A DNA stretch of 64,000 nt from Xanthostigma xanthostigma (taxonomy: Eukaryota; Arthropoda; Insecta; Raphidioptera; Raphidiidae). The stretch lies in the NCBI GenBank assembly GCA_963575645.1, contig OY754466.1, positions 36,798,001-36,862,000 on the forward strand. Reading direction: 5' to 3'. The position numbers were made by a program, and so were the translations under genes. How positions within the stretch are numbered: the stretch's first letter is position 1; the number at the start of each line of letters is the position of its first letter. The notes below the pieces were generated by a model, which was not told the origin of the DNA, did no database searches, and saw only the letters and a list, made by a program, of their open reading frames with translations. Shown here piece by piece: positions 22,301 to 33,765 of the stretch.

Positions 22301-23006
22301 GTGCTGATTCGCAGAAAGCATAGACAAAAAATTGGATTTAACAATGACTTTAGATTGTGAACACAATATAGTTCCATATGAAAAATATTGTAGAGTTTTA
22401 AATCGATACCGCTCGAACAATAATTGATCGATTGAAACGTTGTTTTTCGTAAACTGTGTATACATATATTTTTTATTACTCATGCGGGAAAAGTGGTATC
22501 TTTACTCATGCTGTTACGGATGAAAAGTGGCTATTTTCATTTGCGTGCGCAAACTTTATTTGTCGTACTGAAATTATTGCTTGCCGCACGCCAATTTCAT
22601 TTGCGTGCGCAAACTTTATTTGTCGCACTGAAATTATTGTTTGCCGCACGCTAATTCAGAGTTACCATAGTTACCAATACTGAATGTGACGGCAAAAAAT
22701 GTGTATTTTAAAATTAAACATTTGTTCTGGGAATTTTAATTTATTCGTAATAAAAAATAGTTTGTACAGTTTTCACTTCAAAACAATATTTTTCTACGCA
22801 TTTTGATAAAAATTTTGCACGAAACGTGAGCTTTTTCTATGTAGAACATTAATTTGTTTTGTGTGATTACAATATAAATGTTCTAGATGACAGGAACTTT
22901 GAATACATTAGACTGCTCCCAACGTACGGAAACAGTAAATATATGGTCACAATCTAACGTCGTTGTCAAATCAAATTTTTTGACAATCCTTTCTGCAACC
23001 CAGCAC
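22301..23006. mobile_element. 706-bp TIR element with internal 60-bp duplication
   Basis: The left end GTGCTGATTCGCAGAAAG...GACTTTAGATTGTGA is mirrored by the right end TCACAATCTAACGTC...CTTTCTGCAACCCAGCAC, giving about 63-bp TIRs. Inside, a 60-bp unit (TTTCATTTGCGTGCGCAAAC...TTGCCGCACGC) is tandemly duplicated at about 22534-22653. Non-coding. Relatives lie at 3416-3557 and 15322-15710. Confidence 0.75.
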
Positions 23007-23521
23007 TACTAGCGCGTTTGGATGGGAGCAGCGGGTTGACACTCAATGCTATTAGATAGGAACCTTATTCGACAGTATTACCAACTGAATTGAGTTGGAT
23101 AAACTAATTAACAGTAACTAAATATCAGAAATTTTAAATTTTCTCAAGTTTATTTGGATTTATTTTAGTGCACAATCGCTTCTCATAATACTTAGTTTAT
23201 AACAATTTCTTTGATCACAATCACTATTTTTCAATGTTATATTCTGCACGTGTCTTGAATTATTTTGGAGGTTATTTAAAATTTATCACCGTTATTATTC
23301 AAATCAATGATACCACTAAATTTTATTCTCAAACATTATTTTTGTTGTTGTGGTATGACAACAGAGCCTCTGCGAATAAGAAAGTGGAAGGGAAGATTTG
23401 TGTCAATCCGCTGGATGGGAGTAAAAAAGTGCAAGTGTCGTGATGCACGACGCTGTCCGTGACACGTGTTACGTTTAATTTAGTTACTGGAATTTGTGTT
23501 GTGTGTATGCGTTGGATTATA

Positions 23522-23716
23522 ACATGGCTTTTGTTGATGGCGACATCTAACCTACATTTATCAGTTATTAGAATAGTCATTAAAGTGGCGCTGCTTGTAA
23601 CCTAAAGTTGCATACGCCGAACATGACGTTTGTTGATGGCGACATCTAACTTACATTTATTAGTTATATTAGAATGGTCGTTTAAGTGGCGCTGCTTGTG
23701 AATTAAAGTTTGGGAA
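23522..23716. repeat. two tandem copies of a ~100-bp unit
   Basis: TTTGTTGATGGCGACATCTA, ACATTTAT.AGTTAT, TTAGAAT.GTC, AAGTGGCGCTGCTTGT repeated once, with AACATG.C before each copy. About 90% identical by eye. Confidence 0.75.
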
Positions 23717-23756
23717 GCTTAAATTTATGTTTGACGTCCCACGACGGCTCCTCTTT

Positions 23757-23815
23757 TTTAACCGACTTCAAAAAAGGAGGAGGTTCTATGTTCGACTGTA
23801 TATTTTTTTTTAAAT
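23757..23815 (+). repeat. 'aaccgacttcaaaaaaggaggagg' repeat tail
   Basis: AACCGACTTCAAAAAAGGAG followed by GAGGTTCTATGTTCGACTGT. This tail is very common in insect genomes. A variant lies at 39218-39262. Confidence 0.5.
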
Positions 23816-24348
23816 CGTGTCAAAAATTTGTTATATTTTAACAAAGTTTGTGTTTCCCACTATGAACGAAGTCAAAATATGTCACCGTTAACGAAGTTGT
23901 TAACTATCTACAACATGTTGTATTTCTCTCCGGAGAGCCATACATAAATTCTGGATTACGGTGTGCGAACACCTTATTTTACAGTGAGTGATAATAACAT
24001 GCAATAATAGTAGCTTATGTTTCTAGTACGTGATGACACATAATATGTGCTATGACGAACGTGACATCATGTTAAAACGAGCAACAGCAAGTTTTAACAG
24101 TCGCATGAGCAATAATATCATCACGCACGAATCACATACCTATAGTATTTTTTCCTCGTACCCCCTGTAAAATTGCTGATTTTCACATAATTTTTAAAAT
24201 TTTTGGTGGTTTACGATTTTCTTATTTTCTTTTTTACAGGGGGGTGGAGGTCTAAAATTACCAAAACGTTCATTTAGGTACGTAATATTTGAATGCCCTC
24301 TTAGGAATAAAATCATTGCGCGACATCTGATATTAGGTTCAATTTTTT

Positions 24349-24925
24349 GACGTGATAACGTCTTATAAATTGATGAATCACCAATCTTATAAATTGATAA
24401 AACACCGGCTGCATGCATGAAAAAGTGTAACGTTCCTAACGTTCGTAACGTTCCGCCTGACCCTGTGCGTGCTTTTCTCGAAAACGGCCCTAACGATTTG
24501 GATGAAATTTACTGAAAAGGGATTTTGGGGGGCAAAAAATCATTTTAGCTAGGTCTCATCTTTCGAAAAAATCGTTTTCATACAAATTTTATCATTATAA
24601 AAATCAATTTTTTGACGTATGAAAATACTTAAATATTGTAAGTAGGTTTTGGAATTTTACATAAACAGTGAAACAATTGTTTTCAAAATATTATGACAGC
24701 TAATCTTTGAGACTTAAAATAAATACGAAAGAAAGAAAGTTAAAAAAAAACAATTATATTATATGGTGAGTAATTTTAATAAATAAAATTAACCTAAATT
24801 TGAAGCGAAAGATGCAATATCATAGATTCGAATTATTATAATTATTATATAAATTTAGGTTATGTATTACGGAATACGTTATCACGTAAAACTATCGTCC
24901 GTAAACCGACTTTACAGACAACCAA
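24349..24925 (+). mobile_element. HINE/Helentron-like element, 577 bp
   Basis: Same termini as 6042-6202: GACGTGATAACGTC at the start, ACGTTATCACGT then a GTCCGTAAA/TTTACAGAC hairpin and AACCAA at the end. The interior (CTCGAAAACGGCCCTAACGA, GGTCTCATC, AACCTAAATTTGAAGCGAAA) is shared almost base for base with 29485-30050. Non-coding. Confidence 0.65.
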
Positions 24926-24973
24926 TTTTTTTTGTAATTTAAAACATTTTAACCAACATTATTTGTTCTAGTA

Positions 24974-25211
24974 ATGCTGCACTTATATTGAATCAGTATT
25001 TCTCCCGATCCGATGTCGGTCGACGTCGGACGACATCGGAAGAAATCAAACGCCAAGATTTTATTGTAAATGCCTACATTGGAAATGAAATCGGGCTTCC
25101 CTTTCTTATGTAGGCATCTACATTATAATCGGGATGTTTGCTCCCATTGTCGTCCGACGTCAAACGACATCGGATTGAGAGAAATACGGATCCAATATAG
25201 GTGCAGTGTAA
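24974..25211. mobile_element. 235-bp hairpin MITE
   Basis: Inverted ends TGCTGCACTTATATTG / CCAATATAGGTGCAGTG, then inverted ATCCGATGTCG and GACGTCGGACGAC blocks and a central ATGCCTACAT / ATGTAGGCAT pair. Confidence 0.7.
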
Positions 25212-25289
25212 CAGTAAAATAGTTGTAGTTGGCAACAATTGTTAAAAAACACCCATTGTTACATTGCCATATAAGAAAAAAATATTTTT

Positions 25290-25740
25290 AAATAATGCCA
25301 TCACTAGGAACATTTTTCGGATACAGTTCCGAATACCGGTCGTCTTCGATCGGGATGAAACTTTAAGCATTTGTTGACCCTAGTGGGACATGAAAAACCC
25401 CCAAGGGATTTTTGGTGCAAATGCCCTGTAACATTTTTATGACGGTTTGAAGTTTTTACCATTTAATGCTTTAACTGTGTGGGAGAGGGGGTTATCTCCG
25501 ATCGAAATGAAACTTTCGGCATTTGTTAACGTTGGTGGGACATGAAAAAACCTCCTGCCCCCACGCACACACACACCGTTAAAGCAAAATTCGTATGAAT
25601 AATTCATTTAAAACAATAAAAATGTTATGTAGCCTTTGTGCCAAACATTCCTTAGGTGTTTTTCATGTTCCACCATGGATAATAAATGCCCCAAGTTTCA
25701 TACCTATCGAAGATATAAGCAAAAAACTATAGCTCTGTTC
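25290..25740. repeat. degenerate repeat of 'ATGAAACTTT..GCATTTGTT' units
   Basis: CGATCGGGATGAAACTTTAA...TGGGACATGAAAAAC occurs near 25348 and again near 25498. An inverted relative (GTTTTTCATGTTCCACC...AAGTTTCATACC) lies near 25660. Decayed; no ORF. Confidence 0.4.
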
Positions 25741-25907
25741 TTATTATTTAGTCTTACGAACTATACAATTTATTTAAAGGTATTGTTATTTTGGATGTAT
25801 CATTAAGCTCATTAATTTCATTGTAAATTTTAATTCATGAGAACCATTTGCATCCATACTTAAAATGTTAACAAATCTTTGATTAACGTCTGATTAGAAC
25901 TCTCCAA

Positions 25908-26330
25908 TAAATAAAATTATCGACCAATTTTCCAGACAAATATATTAACAAAAAATATATAAATTCAATACATTAACGTTTCTGTCCGGATTTGGACCTT
26001 TTTCAGAACTGATCTAAAAATATAAAAATTAATTATGAATTAGATTCTAATTGGTTTTTAATAAAAATTCGCTTCAAGTTTTTAAATATTGAAATATTGA
26101 AAAATTCATGTTATTATTTTTTCAATATTTTGATATTTAAAAAATTGAAGCGAATTTTTATTAAAAACCAATTAGAATCTAATTATTAATTAATTTCTAT
26201 ATATTTTTATATTTTTAGATCAGTTCTGAAGAAGGTTCAAATCCGGACCGAACGTTAATGTATTGAATTTATATATTTTTTGTTAATATATTTGTCTGAA
26301 AAATTGTTCGATAATTTTATTTATTAAAAT
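25908..26330. repeat. 423-bp palindrome of the 'CCGGATTTGGACC' family
   Basis: The left arm (AATAAATAAAATTATCGACC, TTAACGTTTCTGTCCGGATT, GATCTAAAAATATAAAA, CCAATTAGAATC inverted) is repeated inverted in the right arm, ending ATAATTTTATTTATT. The centre lies in an AT-rich stretch near 26115. Flanking AATCTTTGATTAACGTCTGA is also found at 33575, and inverted near 35810 and 63850. Confidence 0.75.
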
Positions 26331-26832
26331 GTTAACATTGAAAAGTCGCTGAATTAAAAATTGGTATTTTTATAAACATACTACGATTTTAAATGTAAAT
26401 TTTAATGTTTGTGAGTCAGACTTGTAAAAAATACTTTTTAAAAGTATTTGAAACACAAATACAAATACTAGAAAAGTATTTGTCTTGAATTTTAAATACT
26501 TTTACACAAATACTTTACAAGGCTGTTGTGAGTTGTTATACTCTCGTTGTCTTTGAATTATTATTATAATTATTATTATTATTATACCGTAATGAACATT
26601 TCATATTTATTCTAGTTTCAAACACACTGTATGCTTTTATGAATTCATAAAATAAAATACATTTGTGTGGGTGATGCATAGAACTGAAAAATTTTACAGA
26701 ATCGCTAAATTTGATATATAAATTGTTGTTTCAAATAATTTATAGAATTAGCGGTAGTTTGTGTATTGTAAAATAATTAAGTTACATGAGAATGTGTGTA
26801 ATTCTGTGTAATTTAATAAAATATACAACATA

Positions 26833-28042
26833 ATATTCAAAGCAATGGCACGTCAATCCGGTGTCGGAGAGGCAACCGGATGGCGAGTGGTAATCTGGGC
26901 CTATGAGTGGTGCAGAACCCCCTGGTAGCGGCCAAAGTGACCCCAAATGGACGGGGGCGGCGATATGGGGGTGGGGCAAAATCGAAAAATGTTTGAAAAG
27001 GCAACCGGATAAAAATGCGGTTGCATTGAAGGAAATACCCTAATTATATAATAATTTTTTTTTGCCATCCGAACCACGCGGGCCGTTTTTGCACTAGCGA
27101 ATGAAAAAAAAATTAAAAAAAAACTGAAAAAGCAACCGCTTCAAAATTAGTGAGCATACTTATTGACACCACCAAACGTTGGAAAAAAATTGCCATCCGA
27201 TCCTGATGGGCAGTTTCGGAGAAACAACCCTTCAAAGTCGCCGAAAAACACTTTTTTTCGATTTTTTCAACAATAAGTAAAAAAAACACACTAAAAATTG
27301 TTCAAATCGGATGGCATTCGAAATTTATACTGTCCTAAGTACAAATAATAGTGTGTATCAATGCCATCCGATTTCGATTAAATTTACCCCTATTTAGCCA
27401 CCCCCAAAACTCATGAAAACAACAATTTTATGCAGCGTATGGCATTATTTTTATTGTTATTGAGTTTTGGGGGTTGGCTAAATAGGGGTAAATTTAATCA
27501 AAATCGGATGGCATTGATTCACACTATTATTTGTACTTAGGACAGTATAAATTTCGAATGCCATCCGATTTGAACAATTTTTAGTGTGTTTTTTTTACTT
27601 ATTGTTGAAAAAATCGAAAATAACGGTTTTTCGGCGACTTTGAGGGGTTGTTTCTCCGAAACTGCCCATCAGGATCGGATGGCAATTTTTTTCCAACGTT
27701 TGGTGGTGTCAATAAGTATGCTCACTAATTTTGAAGCGGTTGCCTTTTCAGTTTTTTTTTTATTTTTTTTTTATTCGCTAGTGCAAAAACGGCCCGCGTG
27801 GTTCGGATGGCAAAAAAAATTTATTATATAATTAGGGTATTTCCTTTAATGCAACCGCATTTTTATCCGGTTGCCTTTTCAAACATTTTTCGATTTTTCC
27901 CCACCCCCATATCGCCGCCCCCGTCCATTTGGGGTCACTTTGGCCGCTACCAGGGGGTTCTGCACCACTCATAGGCCCAGATTACCACTCGCCATCCGGT
28001 TGCCTCTCCGACACCGGATTGACGTGCCATTGCTTTGAATAT
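26833..28042. repeat. 1.21-kb near-perfect palindrome (foldback element)
   Basis: ATATTCAAAGCAATGGCACG (26833) is mirrored by CGTGCCATTGCTTTGAATAT (28042). The symmetry holds through the whole span about a centre at 27437-27438, with arms of roughly 590 bp and only scattered differences. GCCATCCG / CGGATGGC octamers recur many times within each arm. The ORFs inside are strand-symmetric artefacts. The transcript would fold into one long hairpin. Confidence 0.92.
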
Positions 28043-28284
28043 AAATACGCACACTGCACATAATTATATTACATGCAATTTACGTATTGGTATTTCAATA
28101 AACTCATAATATTATCAGCTATACATAATTGTTATACAGACGGTCTTACAAATAGTGTCTTCCGATACTTGATTATATAACTAATTTGATACTCGCTGGA
28201 CCATGTCTTATTATGTGAACACTTGTCATTGAATGGCAAACAATTTAGAACCGAATATTCTACATTTGTCAAATATCGTATGTG

Positions 28285-28620
28285 TAAACGGCAGGGGCGA
28301 ATTTGATACCTTGGCTGCCCTAGGCCTACGGAACTACAGAAGATTGCCGCCGTCCCTACTCCCTGCAAATGACCTATTTTTTTTAAACAGCCTAGCTTCT
28401 TGTCAAATTTTATCATGTGTCGGCACAAAATAGGAGAGCAAAAAAGATCCTTTCATTTCCACAACAAAAAATTATTTTTTCGTTTGTTGTGGCTGGGTGT
28501 CATTGGATATTAAAAAGTACTAGAAAAAAATATCACTAAGTTTTGCCGCCCTCTAAATTTTGTCGCCCTAGACCCGGGCCTACTCGGCTTATAGGGAAAT
28601 CCGCCCCTGGTAAACGGACC
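28285..28620. repeat. 'AGGGGCGAATTT...CCGCCC' dispersed repeat
   Basis: CAGGGGCGAATTTGATACC at the left and GGGAAATCCGCCCCTGG at the right are loosely inverted. It contains GATCCTTTCATTTCCACA, shared inverted with 1-130 and 19107-19262. Non-coding. Confidence 0.45.
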
Positions 28621-29074
28621 TTTATAAAAAGCTAATTAATTTCACTATTGACAACTCTATATTAAAATGTGATATTTTTGTTGGATGTATTTTTTTTTAT
28701 TTTTCAGTATATTAGAGTCGATCAATTAAAACGCTCTAGGCGATTTTTTTAATTAAAATTACAGCTACGCTTTTTCAGAGTATTGAATCGAAAAAATAAA
28801 TAAGGGACTTACCTAAACTTCATATGAAGATGTTAAAAGCAGAGAAGAAAGTTCGATTCATTTCCACAAAAAATATGAAGAGCTTGTTTCCAGTTTTGTA
28901 GCGGTCTTTAAAATGCACAATTTACTAATTCAAAGTACAAAAACACTAATTTATTATCAATGATCATTAAGAAAAACATTTTTGCATGAAAAAACTTGTT
29001 TAGGTACATGTATTTAGCATGCTTAAAATTACATTTATTTATTTTTTGAAAAGATATATCCACATATAGCAGAG

Positions 29075-29146
29075 GTGAGGTTCGAACCCACGACATTACG
29101 ATCCAAAGGCCAGCACGCTGACCATTACACCACGCTGTCCTCTTAA
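29075..29146 (-). repeat. tRNA-like sequence (SINE head or pseudo-tRNA)
   Basis: On the minus strand, GTGGTGTAATGGTCAGCGTG (D-arm/box A-like) and GTGGGTTCGAACCTCAC (a well-paired T arm/box B) are clear. The acceptor stem and anticodon stem do not pair, so a functional tRNA is unlikely. Confidence 0.5.
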
Positions 29147-29193
29147 AATTACATTAATACTACATCTATTAAAAAATAAATATATAACTAAAA

Positions 29194-29310
29194 AGTAAAA
29201 AATATTTTTTTTAAAATAAGCTTAAAAAGCGTGGGGCGCTCGATGTACGAAAATGTGGAACAAAGCGCCCCACGCTTTTTAAGCTTATTTTAAAAATTTT
29301 ATTTTTTACT
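29194..29310. repeat. strong hairpin, 47-nt arms
   Basis: AAGCTTAAAAAGCGTGGGGC (left arm) is mirrored by GCCCCACGCTTTTTAAGCTT (right arm), with near-complementary AT flanks and a 23-bp loop (29241-29263). It is followed by two ~65-bp copies of ATATAAAGCGTGTTTTTTAG at about 29311-29450. Confidence 0.8.
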
Positions 29311-29455
29311 TTTACGTTCGATATAAAGCGTGTTTTTTAGTTTTTTTTAACTATATATTTATTTTTCACTTTTTAGTTTGATATAAAGCGTGTTTTTTAG
29401 TTTTTTTTAAACTATAGGTATTTATTTTCCACTTTTTAGTTCGATTTATTGTCAA
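29311..29455. repeat. tandem ~65-bp repeat, two copies
   Basis: GATATAAAGCGTGTTTTTTA..., TTTTTTTTAA, CTATA..TATTTATTTTTC, CACTTTTTAGTT repeated directly after the hairpin. Confidence 0.6.
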
Positions 29456-29484
29456 AAATTTGCCGAAAAATAAGACAATTTTTT

Positions 29485-30050
29485 GACGTGATAACGTCTT
29501 ATAAATTGATGAATCACCAATCTTATAAATTGATAAAACACCGGCTGCATGCACGAAAAAGTGTAACGTTCCTAACGTTCCGCCTGACCCTGTGCGTGCT
29601 TTTCTCGAAAACGGCCCTAACGATTTGGATAAAATTTACTGAAAAGGGATTTTGGGGGGCAAAAAATCGTTTTAGCTAGGTCTCATCTCTCGAAAAAATC
29701 GTTTTCTTACAAATTTTATCATTATAAAAATCAATTTTTTGACGTATGAAAATACTTAAATATTGTAAGTAGGTTTTGGAATTTTATATAAACAGTGAAA
29801 CAATTGTATTATAAATATTATGACAGCTAATCTTTGAGACTTAAAATAAATACGAAAGAAAGAAAGTTAAAAAAACAATTATATTATATGGTGAGTAATT
29901 TAAATAAATAAAATTAACCTAAATTTGAAGCGAAAGATGCAATATCATAGATTCGAATTATTATAATTATTATATAAATTTAGGTTATGTATTACGGAAT
30001 ACGTTATCACGTAAAACTATCGTCCGTAAACCGACTTTACAGACAACCAA
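29485..30050 (+). mobile_element. HINE/Helentron-like element, 566 bp
   Basis: Termini and interior are nearly identical to 24349-24925. Main differences are a shorter CGTTCCTAACG microrepeat and small indels. The high identity suggests recent amplification. It is flanked by T-tracts on both sides (TTTT|GACG, CCAA|TTTTTTTT), consistent with insertion between Ts. Confidence 0.65.
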
Positions 30051-30054
30051 TTTT

Positions 30055-30145
30055 TTTTCGGCGTGGACGGGATTAGAACCACGACTCGTGATGCCGAGAG
30101 TTGACGTCAGCGAAGACCCGTGCCTTAGACCACCGCACGGCTGGG
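30055..30145 (-). repeat. tRNA-Leu-like pseudogene or SINE head
   Basis: The minus strand reads GTGCGGTGGTCTAAGGCACG (box A of Leu-type tRNA), a variable-arm-like insert and GTGGTTCTAATCCCGTCCAC (T arm with a C>T change in the conserved GTTCGA). It directly follows the T-tract of the HINE copy. Not considered a working tRNA. Confidence 0.5.
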
Positions 30146-30471
30146 TTTACATTATACTGCTATATAAATGACTTCCTGTAGTCCAAATGAAAGTTACAAA
30201 CATACATACATACAAACTTACAAGTGAAGTTAATATAAAGCGTATAAAAATAATTGAAACCAAATCATTTCATTAGCCGATAACGGATAAAATAAAATCA
30301 CTACTGACCTAAATGTCAAATTGAAATTTAATACGACAACAGTTATGTAACTAACTAAAATTGCATAACAAGACTAAAATTTAAATTTCTAATTCAACTA
30401 AAGCAGGGGTGTCAGACTGATTTTTCTAAAGGGTATATCATTTATTATAGATATTGCATATATATTTTAGA

Positions 30472-30842
30472 CTAGCGGTCTCGCCCGGTTTCACCCGGGT
30501 GCAAAAGAACGAATGGAGGGAGAGGAACATGAGTACGAACATTCATCTTAGTTCACCGAGATTAATGTTGTGTCCAAATTTTATGATGATCGGAGTTACC
30601 GTTCAAAAGTTTTTGTCGGACGGACAAATTTTGAGTTACATTTGCAACATTTTTCATTGATGCTCCGCTCCTATTGATCGTGACGTGATATATAGTCTAC
30701 AGCCTTCCTCGATAAGTGGGCTATTCAACAAAAAAAAATGTCATTTCGAACCAGTAGTTCCTGAGATTGCGCCAATCTCAGGAACTACTGGTACGCGTTC
30801 AACCAAACAATTAAGCAAACAAACTTTTCAGCTTTATATATT
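30472..30842 (-). repeat. inverted copy of the 'ctcaggaactactgg' repeat
   Basis: ACTAGCGGTCTCGCCCGG, CACCCGGGTGCAAAAGAACG, GATGATCGGAGTTACCG, CCTTCCTCGATAAG and CCTGAGATTGCGC. It is the reverse complement of 5881-6470 without the HINE insertion, so it serves as the empty-site reference. About 30767-30795 also holds a local AGTTCCTGAGATTG / CAATCTCAGGAACT hairpin. Confidence 0.65.
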
Positions 30843-31100
30843 AAGTTGAGGTCATCAGCGCCTATGTGTACATTAGAGAATTTGCAAGTCAATACAAATC
30901 GACTGGTTCCTGGGAGTGCTAATTCCCATAAAACATAGGAATGCTATTATTGCATTCCAATGTATACCCTGAGGGGATAGATATTGCAGATTGCTGACGC
31001 TCGATAGGTATAGGTATGGTCATTAGCCTGATTAATTCCTAAGCATAAACTATTCACGCATAATCAGTGACAATATCGAACAGGAAACGGAACAAGCTTA

Positions 31101-31522
31101 AGGCCACTGCACGCACGAGGCTAGAAACGCTGCTAGGAGTTCTGCTAGTCAGTAGGCTGGGTACGAAGCTAGAAATGACGTCACAAGATAGGTTTTAAAA
31201 TTAGAACAAGGGCTATTTTCCCTGCTAGATTTGCTGCTAAGTATGAGCAAGAACCAATCAGGGAGCAGTATCTTGTCACGTGGACACTTGAACAAACGCC
31301 TACAAACTAACATGGCGTCATTCTGCTCAGAGTCAGACAACAGACAGGTTTTGCTCTGTGTTTATATTCGAACTGTCACTGCGCGCGCACCAAATCTATC
31401 CACAAATCAAGCTTGAAAAATAGTCTAGTGTGAAGCGAGCACTTAACAGCAATCAAGAAAATACGCGCTAGAAAACTAGTAGGCAAATCTAGCAGCATTT
31501 CTAGCCTCGTGTACAGTGGCCT
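31101..31522. mobile_element. 422-bp MITE with TTA target duplication
   Basis: Inverted ends AGGCCACTGCACGCACGAGG...TAGAAACGCTGCTAG / CTAGCAGCATTTCTAGCC...CAGTGGCCT, with TTA on both outer sides (31098-31100 and 31523-31525). A 3-bp TTA duplication is typical of PIF/Harbinger MITEs. It shares ends and core with 20071-20328. Confidence 0.7.
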
Positions 31523-32321
31523 TTATATTCTAATTTTTATTTTGATAAAACAATAAACATGTGCGATTCTGTATGGTTATTGTTACCATTAACAGCGCTG
31601 TTAAATTTCTATCTAACTTAAACTTGTGTACCTACTTAATGTTAAGTTTGTTAGACAGTGACAAAAAATTATCCATACAGAATAGCACTAACAGATATTT
31701 TTTTAAACTCTTAATTCTATAAAAGGTCATTTTATAAAGTGTTGGTATGTCTTATTTTTGTATTGATTTATTATGGTTATATGGACGCAGATAACTTCAG
31801 CGGTCGAACGTCGAATGATCTTGCTCAAAATTTAACTGCCAAGAATTTTGAAAAAAAAGTGAAAATTAGCTGTTTTGTACAAAATATGTACGTGCAAAAA
31901 TACTATACTGATTATGTCTTGTGCGTGATTATTTTATGACTTGTGTGATTGTTAAAACTCATTAGCGCTCGTTTTGCCAAATTGTCACAATGACTCATAT
32001 AATAATAATCACGCACTTGATACACAACCTACTAATTTGATTCCTAGAACAGGCGGTATATATTTAATAGTCGACACATAAACACTTGTACCCCTGGCTA
32101 TTAACGTGTCACTGTTCAGTTCATCCATATGGTTAATTTCTGGTGGCAGTGTTTATTTTATGTTGTTTCTATGTTTATAATCCCAAAAACCCAAGCTGCG
32201 TGTGGCGTGTATATTGCTCATTCGTTATTCAGTGTCGGTTCGTCGTAGTCAAATATGTCACAGTTTTACGGGATTTAAATAATTGCACGCGCTAATAGAA
32301 ACTCTATTTTATTTATTACTA

Positions 32322-32925
32322 GCAGCCCGGTCCGGCTTCGCCCGGATTTGTAAATTGCCTATAAAAAATAGACATATTATGTTGCAAAGGAATTTCTTAT
32401 AGAATAATTGCAGGGTGTTGTCATATATACACACAGTCGAACAAGAGCTCAACGGACCGCGATTTCTTTTTCGCTTATGGAGGTTTTTCACTAATCCGTG
32501 TTTCTAACTCTTATACAGGTACAGGAGTGGCCTTTCCCACTTATAGAGGTCCATAAAAACTATACAAAAGCAATGTTAGTTAGTTCAGCTATTTATGACT
32601 CATTCTTAAATTTAGTGGAACTATTAATACGCTCGACTATTGCTTATAGAGATTAGAGGTACAGGAAAGTATGAGTGAGTTATAGAGGTATATGAGTGAA
32701 AAATGTCTTCCTCACTTATAGCTTCGCACGCAATTGAGATGAAAAACGCCAATGTCAACAGTAGTGGAGCCTTTGGATCTATCGTATTTCAGGCAACTTT
32801 TACGATTTTTCTTTTTCTAAAAAGCTTATTTGGACTATCACGAACATATAAAAAATTAGCCAAATCGGTTCAGCCTCAAGTGATGCGCTTACCAACGAAC
32901 AGCATTTAATATTTATTTATATAAT
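32322..32925. repeat. dispersed repeat with 'TTATAGAGGT' motifs, longer copy
   Basis: TACTAGCAGCCCGGTCCGGC at the left, the TTATAGAGGT-bearing body shared with 12005-12335, and an ATCGGTTCAGCC...GATGCG tail ending near ATATAATATATAGACTAG. Looks like a retroelement or Helitron-type relic; no ORF. Confidence 0.55.
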
Positions 32926-33112
32926 ATATAGACTAGTGGTCCCGTCACGCTTCACCCGGGATGCCATATGCCTTTTGCCCGCGATTTATTAGTGTATTTG
33001 CCATAAGGCACTTACACTATTGGCGTCGGTCGGATGGCGGGACCTAGGGGTCGGACCAAAATTTCTCGACGTTTCATAACTTTCTAAGAAGTTTGGCACC
33101 ATTTTTGGAAAT

Positions 33113-33249
<137 letters not shown>

Positions 33250-33559
33250 AGAGGGTGTGTTTGGGAAGAATTCATTTCCTTTATCGGCGTGTTTGACAAG
33301 ATTTGTCGAGTTTGACCACCGTGTCAAACTCGTTGTGTCAAAAACGCCTATGCATGACATATGATGTTGTTGGTTCCATCTATGAACAAAAATAATATTT
33401 AAGGATAAATCTTTCTTTTTCATAAACGCGGTTACGTTTCACGATAAGGATGTCTGTGTTGTTTGTTGCATAAATACTGTGAATTTATTTTTTACTTTTA
33501 TAAACGTTTACTGCTTTGTGGCGCCACCACTTATTTTATTTCAAATAATTGAACTTAAA

Positions 33560-33748
33560 TATACCTATTATTCAAATCTTTGATTAACGTCTAATTATAT
33601 TCTTCAATCACAGAACAATTATTGTTCTGTGTCTTCAATAAATAAATAAATATATCCAAATCCGGATCGAAATGTCAATTGGGTTATTAATTATTTTTTT
33701 TAATATATTGTCTGAAAATTTTGTCGAAAATTTTACTTATTAAATATA
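33560..33748. repeat. copy of the 'CCGGATCGAAATGTC' family
   Basis: CAAATCTTTGATTAACGTCT, a local GAACAATTATTGTTC hairpin, AATAAATAAATAAATAT, CCAAATCCGGATCG and AATATATTGTCTGAAAATTT. Same family as 25908-26330 and 35536-35815. Confidence 0.5.
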
Positions 33749-33765
33749 CATATTATATAATATTA

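Noticed and set aside
27586..27831. 81-codon ORF
   Set aside because: It lies within one arm of the 1.21-kb palindrome and has a low-complexity Phe-rich translation.
29075..29146. Functional tRNA
   Set aside because: Good T arm, but acceptor and anticodon stems do not pair. The same holds for 2700-2776, 30055-30145 and 39738-39815.
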